A stretch of 64,000 bases of DNA. It comes from Amorphophallus konjac. Lineage: Eukaryota; Streptophyta; Magnoliopsida; Alismatales; Araceae. Shown here piece after piece: positions 20,325 to 32,432 of this stretch. The notes under the pieces are model-generated. The model searched no databases. It had not been told where the DNA came from and worked only from the letters and a program-made list of their open reading frames with translations. The position numbers and the translations under genes were made by a program. The DNA lies in contig CM040126.1 in NCBI GenBank assembly GCA_022559845.1, positions 45,812,458 through 45,876,457 on the forward strand, written 5' to 3'. Numbering within the stretch: position 1 is the first letter of the stretch; each line of letters opens with the position of its first letter.

Positions 20325-20688
20325 TTGGGTAGTGGACATGGACATGCATACACACGGTGACAAGACACTAGACCGACTATGCAAGTTTGGAATGCATGCA
20401 CACTAAGGACCCTAGACGTAAACCAAGACTCGGTACGTGGTGGAGATAACCGATCCGGAGATCACTCGCGCAAGTGTGCAGCCTTCCCGATAGGCGTAGC
20501 CTAACGTTCGGACAACACCTTTTGATATACCGGGTTATTGGGATGCAATGCAAAGACACACTTTTTTTTGTTTTAAAATAATGATGACCCTAAACACGAC
20601 TTAGACAATGACTAATGGCTAGACGTAAATGACACTCTTTTTTTTTCCTTTTTGACACCCTAGACTCAAACTCGCTCTGATACCAAAT
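20325..20688 (-). other. Family A copy 1 leader and primer binding site
   Basis: The segment rejoins 8367 when Copia-1 is removed. The PBS at 20674-20685 (sense TGGTATCAGAGC) is three bases from the LTR. The rest is non-coding leader with a T-run on +, matching 27942-28323 and 32050-32432 in copy 2. Confidence 0.8.
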
Positions 20689-22843
20689 TGATGCGAGACG
20701 AGACCACGGACACGACAAGCTCGCGATCGTCCCTTAACGAGGGAAGCGTCGGACGTGCGCGGTTAAGAAACCGGCAGTGAGCTAGGGTGGTCGGCTCTCA
20801 CTGTGCCCGGATCGGGTCACGGGACGGTCACGCTATCTCTCGCAGCAGCGGTGATATGAAAAATATAGCGAGCTAGATCCTAAAATATGCTCTCTAGCAG
20901 TGGCATAAACAAATATATATGAAGTAAGCAAAATGCCAAGTAAGAGAGCGAATGCGATACCTCCACGCGCTCGGCGTGGGGAAGACGGACCCGGCCAAAA
21001 CTCGTACTCCCGGGATAAATATTACACAATGATGACATCAATGAAATATTGCCCACTCCACGCAGGGAGGTAAAGGGCTACACAACTGGGCCCGGGAGGA
21101 CCGAATTCGGGTTGACGGGCGGCTTCTCGCGTCTCTTCGGCAACACCCGAACTTGTGGCTGTGGGGCCCACGCGCTGTCCGGAGCGGCCGTGTGGGACCC
21201 GATGGCACTGCTGTAGTGGAGGATGCCTGGAAGGGCACTCCCTGGAGTGGAGGCGCGCTGGTTCACCGGCCGGAGGCCAGGCGGCTCCGTTCGGCACCGG
21301 TCGGAATGACCGGCCACGGATCTGCCAGTTCTATTTTTCGGCGCGCGCTCCGGCGAGAACGGACGCTGCGATCAACCTCGACGTCGGAATGCGACGAAAC
21401 TGGCGCCGTTGGAAATCTACTTCGAAGGGCTTCAACGCTATGTGATTACAGAAAAATAACAAAGCCTGCACTTCCAATTGGAGAATTTTTAAGGTTACTA
21501 TTGTACAGTGGCTTAACTCTCAGATCTGCAGGGCTATCCTCTGAGAACTATCATTGACCGTAGGGTAGATGTCCGATTCAGCTCTTGAGGTCTTCATCAA
21601 AGGTGTAGGAAATTGAGCTAGGAAGATAGAAAAACTAGTTTGGATAAGTTTGGATGTGGCTATGAATTGATAAGATTTTTTCACTAACAGTGAGTCAGAT
21701 CTGGAATCTGACTAAAGGCACTGTAGCAGAGATACAAAATGAATTTTGAAAAATGGATAGAGGACCGATCAAAAATCAGAAAAAATGGTGGATGTAGGGG
21801 ATGATGGACAGAACTCTCAATAAAATTGGGAGGGTTTGAAAAATTCAAAAGATAGTCGGAGATGGGAAACTCAGAGCTATTATCACTGTAGACAGAGACA
21901 AAATAGATCTGGGAATGTAAAATGAATGAAAATGGAAAATTACTAAATAGAGGCATTTGGACGTGAAAATTTAGGTGGAGGTGGGGATTTAAGACAAGCA
22001 CACACCCTCAAAATTTCAAATCCATCTGAGCTCGTGGTTGGTAGCAAGAATTCACGAACTACACCTCTATCTAGCAGGACAGAAACTTGAAGACGGCTCC
22101 GCGGCGGCTCGAAGGCGGCACGAACGGCGGCGGCGGCGACACCACTGAAGATCAGAGGTTGAGAGGGGGAGATAGAAGATTGAAACACTCTAGAATGGGG
22201 GGGTTTGAGGAGAGGAACCAGAGGGGAGGAGCTGGGGGCGCACCAAGCTTCTTGGATTACAACAAAAATTCTGATTTTTCATTGATTTCTAAATGAAAAT
22301 ACAAGGTTATATATGACTCCAATCAAATCAATTGTGCACCCTTGGACCTAGGGATGGGGATTGAAGGGCTGAGATGAAGTGTGAACAACACACCAAATAC
22401 AATTTTTTTAATCTAACTTGACCATTTTTATTCAAACTTAGACTAATTCCATTCCAACTCCACCTACCTAGCCTAATAAAGCCAAAGAAGGGGGCGCCCC
22501 CTTCATGGGCCTCCCTTGGGCCAAGTATGGTCAAAGGCCATGTAACAAGCCCACTAACCATGCTAGACTCTTCCACCCTTGGTGGCCCATGAGAGGGAGA
22601 AGCCTATTTGGGCCTAAGTGGCTATTAAGGTCCATAATGATGGCCTTAAGACCCAATATGGAATAAGCTCCTAATGGACTCTATTATTGGCAACCTAGCC
22701 ATGGACTCTACATTACAAATGGCCCAATGGCTTGTTATAAGCCTTACAAGGAGCCCAAATGAAAGAAATTACACAATTACAATCTCATACAAGCCATAAC
22801 ACACAAATACACTCCACCCGTATAGCTTTTGATGTCCTCATCA
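20689..22843 (-). repeat. Family A copy 1, right (5') LTR, 2155 bp
   Basis: TGATGCGAGACG...CCTCATCA. A minus-strand TATATAA lies at 22307-22313, with a CGG-rich leader and the small ORF core (21943-22188) downstream of it. Confidence 0.9.
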
Positions 22844-22848
22844 CATAT

Positions 22849-23625
22849 GTACGCCAAGAGGATCCCCGGAGGAGTGAATTACCTCGGTTAGTGTGCCTAT
22901 GTGTCTTGGAGGTCGATTAGACCTCACCTGTGTCCCGGGCATCCGTATTCCCCGATTCATGTCACCGAGAGTCAATGTTGCTACGAGGGCCGTCTCCGCA
23001 CCTCATCTGTCGTATTTGATGATTCTCGTTGCTTAGTGAGTTCATACCTCCAGTGTCACGTCCACTAGACGTAACCTTCTTATAGCACGCGTGTGCTGAG
23101 CCACCCGGGAGTGGTGGAGCGGCTTACCCGAGAGTGACAGTTGTTAGGCTGGTTACCATAGGGCCCCTCGCCTTTGTAGCCTACGTCCGGGCTGGGGGGA
23201 AGAACCAGCTAGAGGGCCTGACCTAGAGCGCATGGTCTGTGTATGCACACGTAGTTAGGGGCAATCAGACCTGTGCTGACGAGCGCGACCCCAGCTAGTC
23301 CTTGTTCGTGGTACTTGTTGTGTGTCTCAGTCTCCACCTGGGGCTTGTAGGGAGACACTAGGGCGCAGTGTAAGACGTTAGGGGATGCATTCGGTCTTGC
23401 TTCTAGTGGGTGGTGCTCCTGTCTTCTAGCAGGTACGTACCTGTTTTCCCATCGGACCACGGTCGGTTTGTTCAGTAGGGTATGGCTAGTTATAGAGAGA
23501 TTTTCCATTTATTTATTGTTGTTACTACTGTACTTCTGTTATTTAGCTTACTTTCCTTGTTGTCTTATTTTTCTCGTTGTGAGGTGGGGGTCTGCGGGAT
23601 CCCTACTGAGTCAATGAGATGAGGC
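22849..23625 (+). repeat. Gypsy LTR, segment 2 of 3
   Basis: Non-coding. It lies between the right end of family A copy 1 and the solo LTR insertion, and ends with the GAGGC target copy (23621-23625). I see no gene. Confidence 0.65.
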
Positions 23626-24216
23626 TGTTGGGTTCGATTTGCTCCCTCTTTATCTTTGATAATGGTTTTGATGACAACAAAATATTGTGTGCTTTGCGTA
23701 TGTATTAAAGAGAACATATTGTGTGCATTGTGTACTTCACTTGTCTCTCAATATCTCGAATGTGGTTGATTGCATATTCGCTCATCAGAGCTTTGAGAAG
23801 TTTGGGTTATATCTTGCTTCACATGAGTATTGATCTATCTTGGTTGAATGAGATTCATGTTTGCACCTGGTTGCATGATGCTCTTAACTTGCTTAAATGA
23901 ATGTGTTTTCATGTTAGAATTCATGGGTTGACAAGGCCTTTATTGTACTCCATGCATATTATTCATTAAGATAGTCATGCTCACAAGAGTGGTCATGGAG
24001 CTCATCATTCATGTCTCGACCCTAAACGAGAGGGGTCGACCCTCCCTGGGTCATGAACTATCTACACAGCAGACAGACCATCATGTTGAATCTGTCAACT
24101 CTGAGAGTTGACACTCCCTGGATTCGGGGTTGGTTTCAGTCCTTCTAGAATTCATGTAGACTGTATGATGGTTGTTATTGTGTGGTTTATGTGCCTCAAC
24201 CCTGGTTGTTAACATG

Positions 24217-26286
24217 TGATGCGGGACGAGACCACGGACACGACAAGCTCGTGACTGTCCCTTGACGAGGGAAGCGTCGGACGTGCGCGGTTGAGAAACC
24301 GGCAAGAGCTAGGGTGGTCGGCTCTCTCTTTCGTGCCCGGATCGGGTCACGGGACGATAACGCTCTCTCTCGCAGCAGCGGTGATATAAATAGAAAGCGA
24401 GCTAATTACCCTATCATGCTTTCTAGCAGCGGCATAAACAAGCATATATGAAATGAAGCAAAATGCCAAGTATGGGGACGAATGCGATACCTCCACGCGC
24501 TCGGCGTGGGGAAGACGGACCCGGCCGAAAACTCGTACTCCCGGGAAACTTAACACACAGTAATTACAGCAATGGGAACATGCCCACTCCACGCAGGGAG
24601 GTAAAGGGCTATACAAATGGGCCCGGGAGGACCGAATTCGGGTTGACGGGCAGCTTCGGGTGTTGATTTGGCTACACGCGTGTTCACGACCGTGGGGCCC
24701 ACGTGCTGTCCGGAGGGGCCGTGTGGGACCCGGTGGTACCGCTGTAGTGGAGACACTTGGAGAAGCGCTCCCCGGGCTGCGGCACGCTGGTTCGCCGGCC
24801 GGAGGCCGGGAGGCTCCGTTCGGCACCGGTCGGAAAAATCGATCGGAAATCTGCCGGTTCTGTATTTCAGCGCGCGCTCCGGCGAGAACGGAAGCGGCGA
24901 TCAGCACCGGTGTCGGAATGCGACGAGATTAGAGCCGTTGGAAAGCTGCTTCGAAGTACTACAATCTAGTGGCCTTCAGAAAAATTCACCAGATTTGTAC
25001 TTTGTGTTGGCGAATTTTATTTGCTGCTATTGTACAGTAACTGAAGACTCAGATCTGCAGACAACTTCCCTGTTGATTACCTTCGACCGTGAAGTAGATG
25101 TCCGAATTTGAAGATGTGTTCTTCATCAGGGTTGTAGGAAATTGAACAAGGAAACCAGGACTATTTTTGGATTTGGATTTGGAGCTGGTGATGATTTGTT
25201 CGGATTTTGGAAGTGGAGGGTGGTCGGATCTGGGATCTGACTAAAAACACTGTATCAGAGGAAGAACACAAATTTCTAAAAATAGCTAGAAGGCTGATAA
25301 AAAATTAAGAAAATGTGTGGAGGTAGAGGGTGACGGAAAGAACTCCAAGTAAAATTGGGAGGGCTTGGATAATTCAAAAAAATGGTCGGAGGGGGAGAAC
25401 TCATAGGTTCTATCACTGTAGACAGAAACTTGGAAGATCTGGGATGACAGGTTGGACGAAAATATAAAAATACTAAAAGATGGAATTTTGGAGTGAAAAT
25501 TTAAGTGAATCTTGGGATGCAAGGGCTGAACACAGCATAAAACATTCAGATCAATCAAAGCTCGTGGCTGAGACAGACAATTCATGGAAGCTGCTGTGGT
25601 CGGATGAAGATAGAACTGCAGAGGCGGCTCGATGGCGGCGTGATGGCGGCACGAACGCCGGCGGCGGCGGCACCGATGATCACCGGAGATAGAGGGGAGG
25701 GGATTGAAGATAGAACCACTCTAGAATTTGGGGTTGGGGAAGGAAGAACACCAGGGGAGAGAGGGAGAGAGGGCACACCCTTCTTGCTTCAAGTAATTTT
25801 AACATAATTTCTTAATTAATCTCTAATGACACTATACATAGGCTTATATAGAAAATGGCAAGGGGTGGGGGGCTGGGAATTTCATGGGAAATAATTCATT
25901 TTCTTCCCCCATGTGGTCAAAACTCAAAAAAAATAAATTACATATGAATGGAGCACTCCTTTGACTAGGTAGGTAAGGTAGGTGGCCAACCTTTGAAATT
26001 TTAACCCCTTTGTCTCCCATGTGGTCAATTAGCATTCAAACCTTCTAGATGGCCACCTAGGATGGTTGACCAGCCCCACATGGATGAGGTGGACCAATGG
26101 GGAAGGGGAGGGGGCCCCCTAACTGGACCTACTACACATTTGCACAAAAACCCACACAATCCTAGGGAATGACACATTGGCTTACAAAGTCTTACAATTG
26201 TACATATACTTTCTCAAGGATATAAAAGTAAATAAAAGGACTCAAATGTAAAAATAAAAGTTAATGCTCAGCGTCGATTCCCATCA
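24217..26286 (-). repeat. Family A copy 2, LTR 1 (left)
   Basis: TGATGCGGGACG...TTCCCATCA. The sense-strand TATATAAG is at 25843-25850. Confidence 0.93.
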
Positions 26287-28323
26287 ACTCTCCCCGGGTG
26301 GGAGGAACTCGACCCCGTCGAGTAGGGGTATGGATGCTCGAGTACTCCGGCGGATCCGTCACCGTGCCGAGTAGCGCGGGTTTGCTCCACTCCAAGTGAC
26401 CGTCACCTGCTCATTCCATATATACTCGATATGCGCAAGCTGCCATGGGCTAGAGGTGGACACTCCGGGTGGGGCACTCTCAAAGGGAAGGAAGCAGCTC
26501 GAAGACTCACTAGGAATCACCGCTGAGTCCCTGTAGGTGATTGATCCGGGTATAGATGTAGAACCGATCCCATACTCATCGAATGAGTCCACTCGTCTCT
26601 TACTCATAAGAGAACGACAACGAGCTTGCACAAGACACATGCAGACAAACGACACACAAACCATGCAAACAAACCACACAAAACAAACCACACAAGGAAA
26701 ACACACCGACTCATATATGACCCTAGACATACCTAATGTTAGTCGGACCCGTACATGGGTGACGGCAGACCAGGACAGCCGAATGTGTGCCATGCATGCA
26801 TGTTATGTAACCGGAGATGGGTGGTATGGGGAACACCTAAACATCCAAGTATGACCCAGTCATGCATGGACGGCCCTTTAGATTTGGGAGACTTGAGTGG
26901 GCTAGGAAAGCCGGGTGTGGAAGAGCCGGGTGTAGGTGTATCGTGGACGGGCTTGGTGGGTATGGAGGACCCAACCCGTAGGAAAGGGGTATGAAGGTGG
27001 ACTTCCCCGAAGAAGTGAAGGGAATATGAAGGGTCTAGGGATCCACTAGGGAAGGGGTCAAAGGGATCAAAGAAGGTATGACCCCTTATGGTGGGTTCCA
27101 ACATGACATGGTCCCAATCGTGAAATTCTTGAAGGTGCGGGTTGTCACCTTCCTCCGTCATGGTAGATGGGACCGTGTATAGGAAATATGACTCCTCCCT
27201 CGGAAGCAAAGTCATGAAGTCAGGCTCATCCGGTAGCGGGAGAAGTAGAAGAACCTCCGTGGTGACACAACCCACGGTGCACTCGGAGGTAATGGACCCG
27301 AAGGCCAGATGGGTGAAGCTAAGACTAACGGGTTAGTCAAAGCCTCGGGCCAGTAGGTGCGTCAACTTCTATTGTGAATCTAATCCCATGATAAGATCGT
27401 CCAACGTATCAACATGGTGACTAGATCGAAATGTGGTATGAAATGAGTTGACCGGCACTAAAGGTAAGGTGGGGTCCATGGATGGAAAGGGATGTGGGAC
27501 CGAGCCTTCCTTGAGCTATCTAAGAAGTGGCTCGGCTATATATAGCGTACCCGTTAGAAACACGGGAGGCTCGGGATGGGGTGACCCCAAGTTTGACGGC
27601 TCCGGAGGAAGATCGGAAGTGGATAGCAATGGAGCATCCACGGGTGGTGAAGGAGCACGTGTCCTTTCCAACCAATCCGAAATCAGTTTATCGAACTCCT
27701 CGAAGGGGGCACGGGTTGGAGGGGGTGGCAATGGAGCCCTCGTGGAGGTGTCCACCTTGTGGAGAAGGGGCCCGTGGGGTGGCTCCAAGAACATCTGATC
27801 TACCCCGGTGGAAAATCGATCTAGGTTAATACTAACCTGATCTAGGCTCGTATTCTACCCCTTAAATGCTCCCCTAATGGCTCGGAACATTCCGGCCACT
27901 TCATCACCACTATGGACTCGGGGCGTGGCCATGGTGGCCAAGATGGGTTGGGTCCCCTAGGATTGGATATGCAAGGCCATTTTTTTTTGTTTTATAAGCA
28001 AACTAATGCAAGCGCCTAGACATGACTTAAAATGCGATGCAAGTTTGAATGTGACTCGACTATGCAAGTTTGGAATGCATGCACACTAAGGACCCTAGAC
28101 GTAAACCAAGACTCGGTACGTGGCGGAGATAAGCGATCCGAAGATCACTCGCGCAAGTGTGCGGCCTTCCCGATAGGCGTAGCCTAACGTTCGGACAACA
28201 CCTTTTGAGATACCGAGTAAAGGGATGCAAATGCAACCTAGACTGACTTAGATAATGACTTAAATGACACTCTTTTTTTTTATTTTGGACACCCTAGACT
28301 CAAACTTGGCTCTGATACCAAAT
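26287..28323 (-). other. Family A copy 2, left internal region
   Basis: This holds the purine tract, the folded segment (26307-26328), the broken orphan ORF, the leader and a PBS (28309-28320). Apart from the ORF it is non-coding. Confidence 0.85.
26739..27932 (-). pseudogene. Family A orphan ORF, left unit, broken
   Basis: Collinear with the intact ORF at 30847-32040. Relative to that copy it has at least two nonsense changes: Q to stop in FDQPVSL and W to stop in LLRWLKEG. Both are C-to-T-type changes. The larger remaining pieces are 26739-27275 and 27516-27794. A few other substitutions are present. Confidence 0.75.
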
Positions 28324-30394
28324 TGATGCGGGACGAGACCACGGACACGACAAGCTCGTGACTGTCCCTTGACGAGGGAAGCGTCGGACGTGCGCGGTTG
28401 AGAAATCGGCAAGAGCTAGGGTGGTCAGCTCTCTCTTTCGTGCCCGGATCAGGTCACGGGACGGTAACGCTCTCTCTCGCAGCAGCGGTGATATAAATAG
28501 AAAGCGAGCTAATTACCCTATCATGCTTTCTAGCAGCGGCATAAACAAGCATATATGAAATGAAGTAAAATGCCAAGTATGGGGACGAATGCGATACCTC
28601 CACGCGCTCGGCGTGGGGAAGACAGACCCGGCCGAAAACTCGTACTCCCGGGAAACTTAACACACAGTAATTACAGCAATGGGAACATGCCCACTCCACG
28701 CAGGGAGGTAAAGGGCTATACAAATGGGCCCGGGAGGACCGAATTCGGGTTGACGGGTAGCTTCGGGTGTTGATTCGGCTACACGCGTGTTCACGACCGT
28801 GGGGCCCACGTGCTGTCCGGAGGGGCCGTGTGGGACCTGGTGGTACCGCTGTAGTGGAGACACTTGGAGAAGTGCTCCCCGGGCTGGCGGCACCCTGGTT
28901 CGCCGGCCGGAGGCCGGGCGGCTCCGTTCGGCACCGGTCGGAAAAATCGATCGGAAATCTGCCGGTTCTGTATTTCAGCGCGCGCTCCGGCGAGAACGGA
29001 AGCGGCGATTAGCACCGGTGTCAGAATGTGACGAGATTAGAGCCGTTGGAAAGCTGCTTCGAAGTACTACAATCTAGTGGCCTTCAGAAAAATTCACCAG
29101 ATTTGTACTTTATGTTGGCGAATTTTATTTGCTGCTGTTGTACTGTAACCGAAGACTCAGATCTGTAGATAACTTCCCTGTTGATTGCCTTTCACCGTGA
29201 AGTAGATGTCCGAATTTGAAGATGTGTTCTTCATCAGGGTTGTAGGAAATTGAACAAGGAAACCAGGACTATTTTTGGATTTGGATTTGGAGCTAGTGAT
29301 GATTTGTTCGGATTTTGGAAGTGGAGGGTGGTCGGATCTAGGATCTGACAAAAAACACTGTATCAAAGGAAGAACACGAATTTCTAAAAATAGCTAGAAG
29401 GCTGATAAAAAATTAAGAAAATGTGTGGAGGTAGAGGGTGATAGAAAGAATTCCCAGTAAAATTGGGAGGGCTTGGATAAATCAAAAAAATGGTCGGAGG
29501 GGGAGAATTCAGAGGTTCTGTCACTGTAGATAGAAACCTGGCAGATCTGGGATGACAGGTTGGACGAAAATATAAAAATACTAAAAGATGGAATTTTGGA
29601 GTGAAAATTTAAGTGAATCTTGGGATGCAAGGGATGAACACACCATAAAACATTCAGATCAATCAAAGCTCGTGGTTGAGACAGACAATTCGTGGAAGCT
29701 GCTGTGGTCGGATGAAGATAGAACTGCAGAGGCGGCTCGATGGCGGCGTGATGGCGGCACGAACGCCGGCGGCGGCGGCACCGATGATCACCGGAGATAG
29801 AGGGGAGGGGATTGAAGATAGAACCACTCTAGAATTTGGGGTTGGAGAAGGAAGAACACCAGGGGAGAGAGGGAGAGAGGGCACACCCTTCTTGCTTCAA
29901 GTAATTTTAACATAATTTCTTCATTAATCTCTAATGACACTATACATAGGCTTATATAGAAAATGGCAAGGGGTGGGGGGCTGGGAATTTCATGGGAAAT
30001 AAGTTATTTTCTTCCCCCATGTGGTCAAAACTCAAAAAAAATAAATTACATATGAATGGAGCACTCCTTTGACTAGGTAGGTAAGGTAGGTGGCCAACCT
30101 TTGAAATTTTAACCCCTTTGTCTCCCATGTGGTCAATTAGCATTCAAACCTTCTAGATGGCCACCTAGGATGGTTGACCAGCCCCACATAGATGAGGTGG
30201 ACCAATGGGGAAGGGGAGGGGGCCCCCTAACTGGACCTACTACACATTTGCACAAAAACCCACACAATCCTAGGGAATGACACATTGGCTTACAAAGCCT
30301 TACAATTGTACATATACTTTCCCAAGGATATAAAAGTAAATAAAAGGACTCAAATGTAAAAATAAAAGTTAATGCTCGGCGTCGATTCCCATCA
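28324..30394 (-). repeat. Family A copy 2, LTR 2 (middle)
   Basis: Full length, TGATG...CATCA, with no target duplication around it. It is shared as the 3' LTR of the right unit and the 5' LTR of the left unit. Confidence 0.93.
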
Positions 30395-32432
30395 ACTCTC
30401 CCCGGGTGGGAGGAACTCGGCCCCGTCGAGTAGGGGTATCGATGCTCGAGTACTCCGGCGGATCCGTCACCGTGCCGAGTAGCACGGGTTTGCTCCACTC
30501 CAAGTGACCATCACCTGCTCATTCCATATATACTCGATATGCGCAAGCTGCCATGGGCTAGTGGTGGACACTCTGGGTGGGGCACTCTCAAAGGGAAGGA
30601 AGCAGCTCGAAGACTCACTAGGAATCACCGCTGAGTCCCTGTAGGTGACTGATCCGGGTATAGATGTAGAACCGATCCCATACTCATCGAATGAGTCCAC
30701 TCGCCTCTTACTCATAAGAGAACGACAACGAGCTTGCACAAGACACATGCAGACAAATGACACACAAACCATGCAAACAAACCACACAAAACAAACCACA
30801 CAAGGAAAACACACCGACTCATATATGACCCTAGACATACCTAATGTTAGTCCGACCCGTACATGGGTGACGGCGGACCAGGACACCCGAATGTGTGCCA
30901 TGCATGCATGTTATGTAACCGGAGATGGGTGGTATGGGGAACACCTAAACATCCAAGTATGACCCAGTCATGCATGGACGGCCCTTTAGATTTAGGAGAC
31001 TTGAGTGGGCTAGGAAAGCCGGGTGTGGAAGAGCCGGGTGTAGGTGTATCGTGGACGGGCTTGGTGGGTATGGAGGACCCAACCCGTTGGAAAGGGGTAT
31101 GAAGGTGGACTTCCCCGAAGAAGTGAAGGGAATATGAAGGGTCTAGGGATCCACTAGGGAAGGGGTCAAAGGGATCAAAGAAGGTATGACCCCTTATGGT
31201 GGGTTCCAACATGACATGGTCCCAATCGTGAAATTCTTGAAGGTGCGGGTGGTCACCTTCCTCCGTCATGGTAGATGGGACCGTGTATAGGAAATATGAC
31301 TCCTCCCTCGGAAGCAAAGTCATGAAGTCAGGCTCATCCGGTAGCGGGAGAAGTAGAAGAACCTCCGTGGTGACACAACCCACGGTGCACTCGGAGGTAA
31401 TGGACCCGAAGGCCGGATGGGTGAAGCTAAGACTAACAGGTTGGTCAAAGCCTCGGGCCAGTAGGTGCGTCAACTTCCATTGTGAATCTAATCCCATGAT
31501 AAGATCGTCCAACGTATCAACATGGTGACTAGATCGAAATGTGGTATGAAATGAGTTGACCGGCACTAAAGGTAAGGTGGGGTCCATGGATGGAAAGGGA
31601 TGTGGGACCGAGCCTTCCTTGAGCCATCTAAGAAGTGGCTCGGCTATATATAGCGTACCCGTTAGAAACACGGGAGGCTCGGGATGGGGTGACCCCAAGT
31701 TTGACGGCTCCGGAGGAAGATCGGAAGTGGATAGCAATGGAGCATCCACGGGTGGTGAAGGAGCACGTGTCCTTTCCAACCAATCCGAAATCAGTTTATC
31801 GAACTCCTCGAAGGGGGCACGGGTTGGAGGGGGTGGCAATGGAGCCCTCGTGGAGGTGTCCACCTCGTGGAGAAGGGGCCCGTGGGGTGGCTCCAAGAAC
31901 ATCCGATCTACCCCGGTGGAAAATCGATCTAGGTTAATACTAACCCGATCTAGGCTCGTATTCAACCCCTTAAATGCTCCCCTCATGGCTCGGAACATTC
32001 CGGCCACTTCATCACCACTATGGACTCGGGGCATGGCCATGGTGGCCAAGATGGGTTGGGTCCCCTAGGATTGGATATGCAAGGCCATTTTTTTTTGTTT
32101 TATAAGCAAACTAATGCAAGCGCCTAGACATGACTTAAAATGCGATGCAAGTTTGAATGTGACTCGACTATGCAAGTTTGAAATGCATGCACACTAAGGA
32201 CCCTAGACGTAAACCAAGACTCGGTATGTGGCGGAGATAAGCGATCCGAAGATCACTCGCGCAAGTGTGCGGCCTTCCCGATAGGCGTAGCCTAACGTTC
32301 GGACAACACCTTTTGAGATACCGAGTAAAGGGATGCAAATGCAACCTAGACTGACTTAGACAATGACTTAAATGACACTCTTTTTTTTTTGTTTTGGACA
32401 CCCTAGACTCAAACTTGGCTCTGATACCAAAT
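30395..32432 (-). other. Family A copy 2, right internal region
   Basis: The purine tract and folded segment (30415-30436, one arm base changed) are at the left, followed by the intact orphan ORF, the leader and the PBS (32418-32429). Confidence 0.85.
30847..32040 (-). CDS. Family A orphan ORF, intact (397 aa), unknown function
   Basis: The ATG at 32040 sits in GCCACCATGG, a strong initiation context. I chose it over the upstream TTG at 32049. The N-terminal ~40 residues suggest a short amphipathic/coiled region (FKGLNTSLDRVSINLDRF). Residues ~45-135 are proline-rich, followed by HPEPPVFLTGTLYIAEPLLRWLK, a hydrophobic conserved core (CVTTEVLLLLPLPDEPDF, EESYFLYTVPS), a second proline-rich tract, and the C-terminus GCPGPPSPMYGSD. 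It has no zinc knuckle, protease triad, RT or integrase. From residue ~125 on it matches the copy 1 ORF, but its N-terminus is unrelated to it. It could be a remnant Gag or a novel accessory protein. Confidence 0.6.
   Translation of the reverse strand: MAMPRVHSGDEVAGMFRAMRGAFKGLNTSLDRVSINLDRFSTGVDRMFLEPPHGPLLHEVDTSTRAPLPPPPTRAPFEEFDKLISDWLERTRAPSPPVDAPLLSTSDLPPEPSNLGSPHPEPPVFLTGTLYIAEPLLRWLKEGSVPHPFPSMDPTLPLVPVNSFHTTFRSSHHVDTLDDLIMGLDSQWKLTHLLARGFDQPVSLSFTHPAFGSITSECTVGCVTTEVLLLLPLPDEPDFMTLLPREESYFLYTVPSTMTEEGDHPHLQEFHDWDHVMLEPTIRGHTFFDPFDPFPSGSLDPSYSLHFFGEVHLHTPFQRVGSSIPTKPVHDTPTPGSSTPGFPSPLKSPKSKGPSMHDWVILGCLGVPHTTHLRLHNMHAWHTFGCPGPPSPMYGSD

Larger units (their letters stand above)
1212..22843 (-). 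mobile_element. Family A copy 1: non-autonomous LTR retrotransposon with two nested insertions
   Basis: The LTRs are at 1212-3349 and 20689-22843, both with TGATG...CATCA ends. The minus orientation follows from the PBS next to the right LTR (20674-20685, complement of TGGTATCAGAGC) and the purine tract next to the left LTR (from 3350). The flanking 5-mers are CATAG (1207-1211) and CATAT (22844-22848), a 4/5 match read as an aged TSD. The interior proper is only 3350-3409, 6671-8367 and 20325-20688, about 2.1 kb. It has one ORF and no RT, RNase H or integrase, so the element must be mobilised in trans. It was inserted into the gypsy LTR and later received the 3410-6665 element and Copia-1. 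Confidence 0.88.

Noticed and set aside
28309..28320. Possible tRNA-Met gene fragment
   Set aside because: Only 12 nt match, adjacent to an LTR. This is a primer binding site, not a tRNA gene.
31556..32068. 170-codon + frame opposite the family A orphan ORF
   Set aside because: It is the antisense shadow of the proline-rich region and overlaps the better supported minus-strand ORF.
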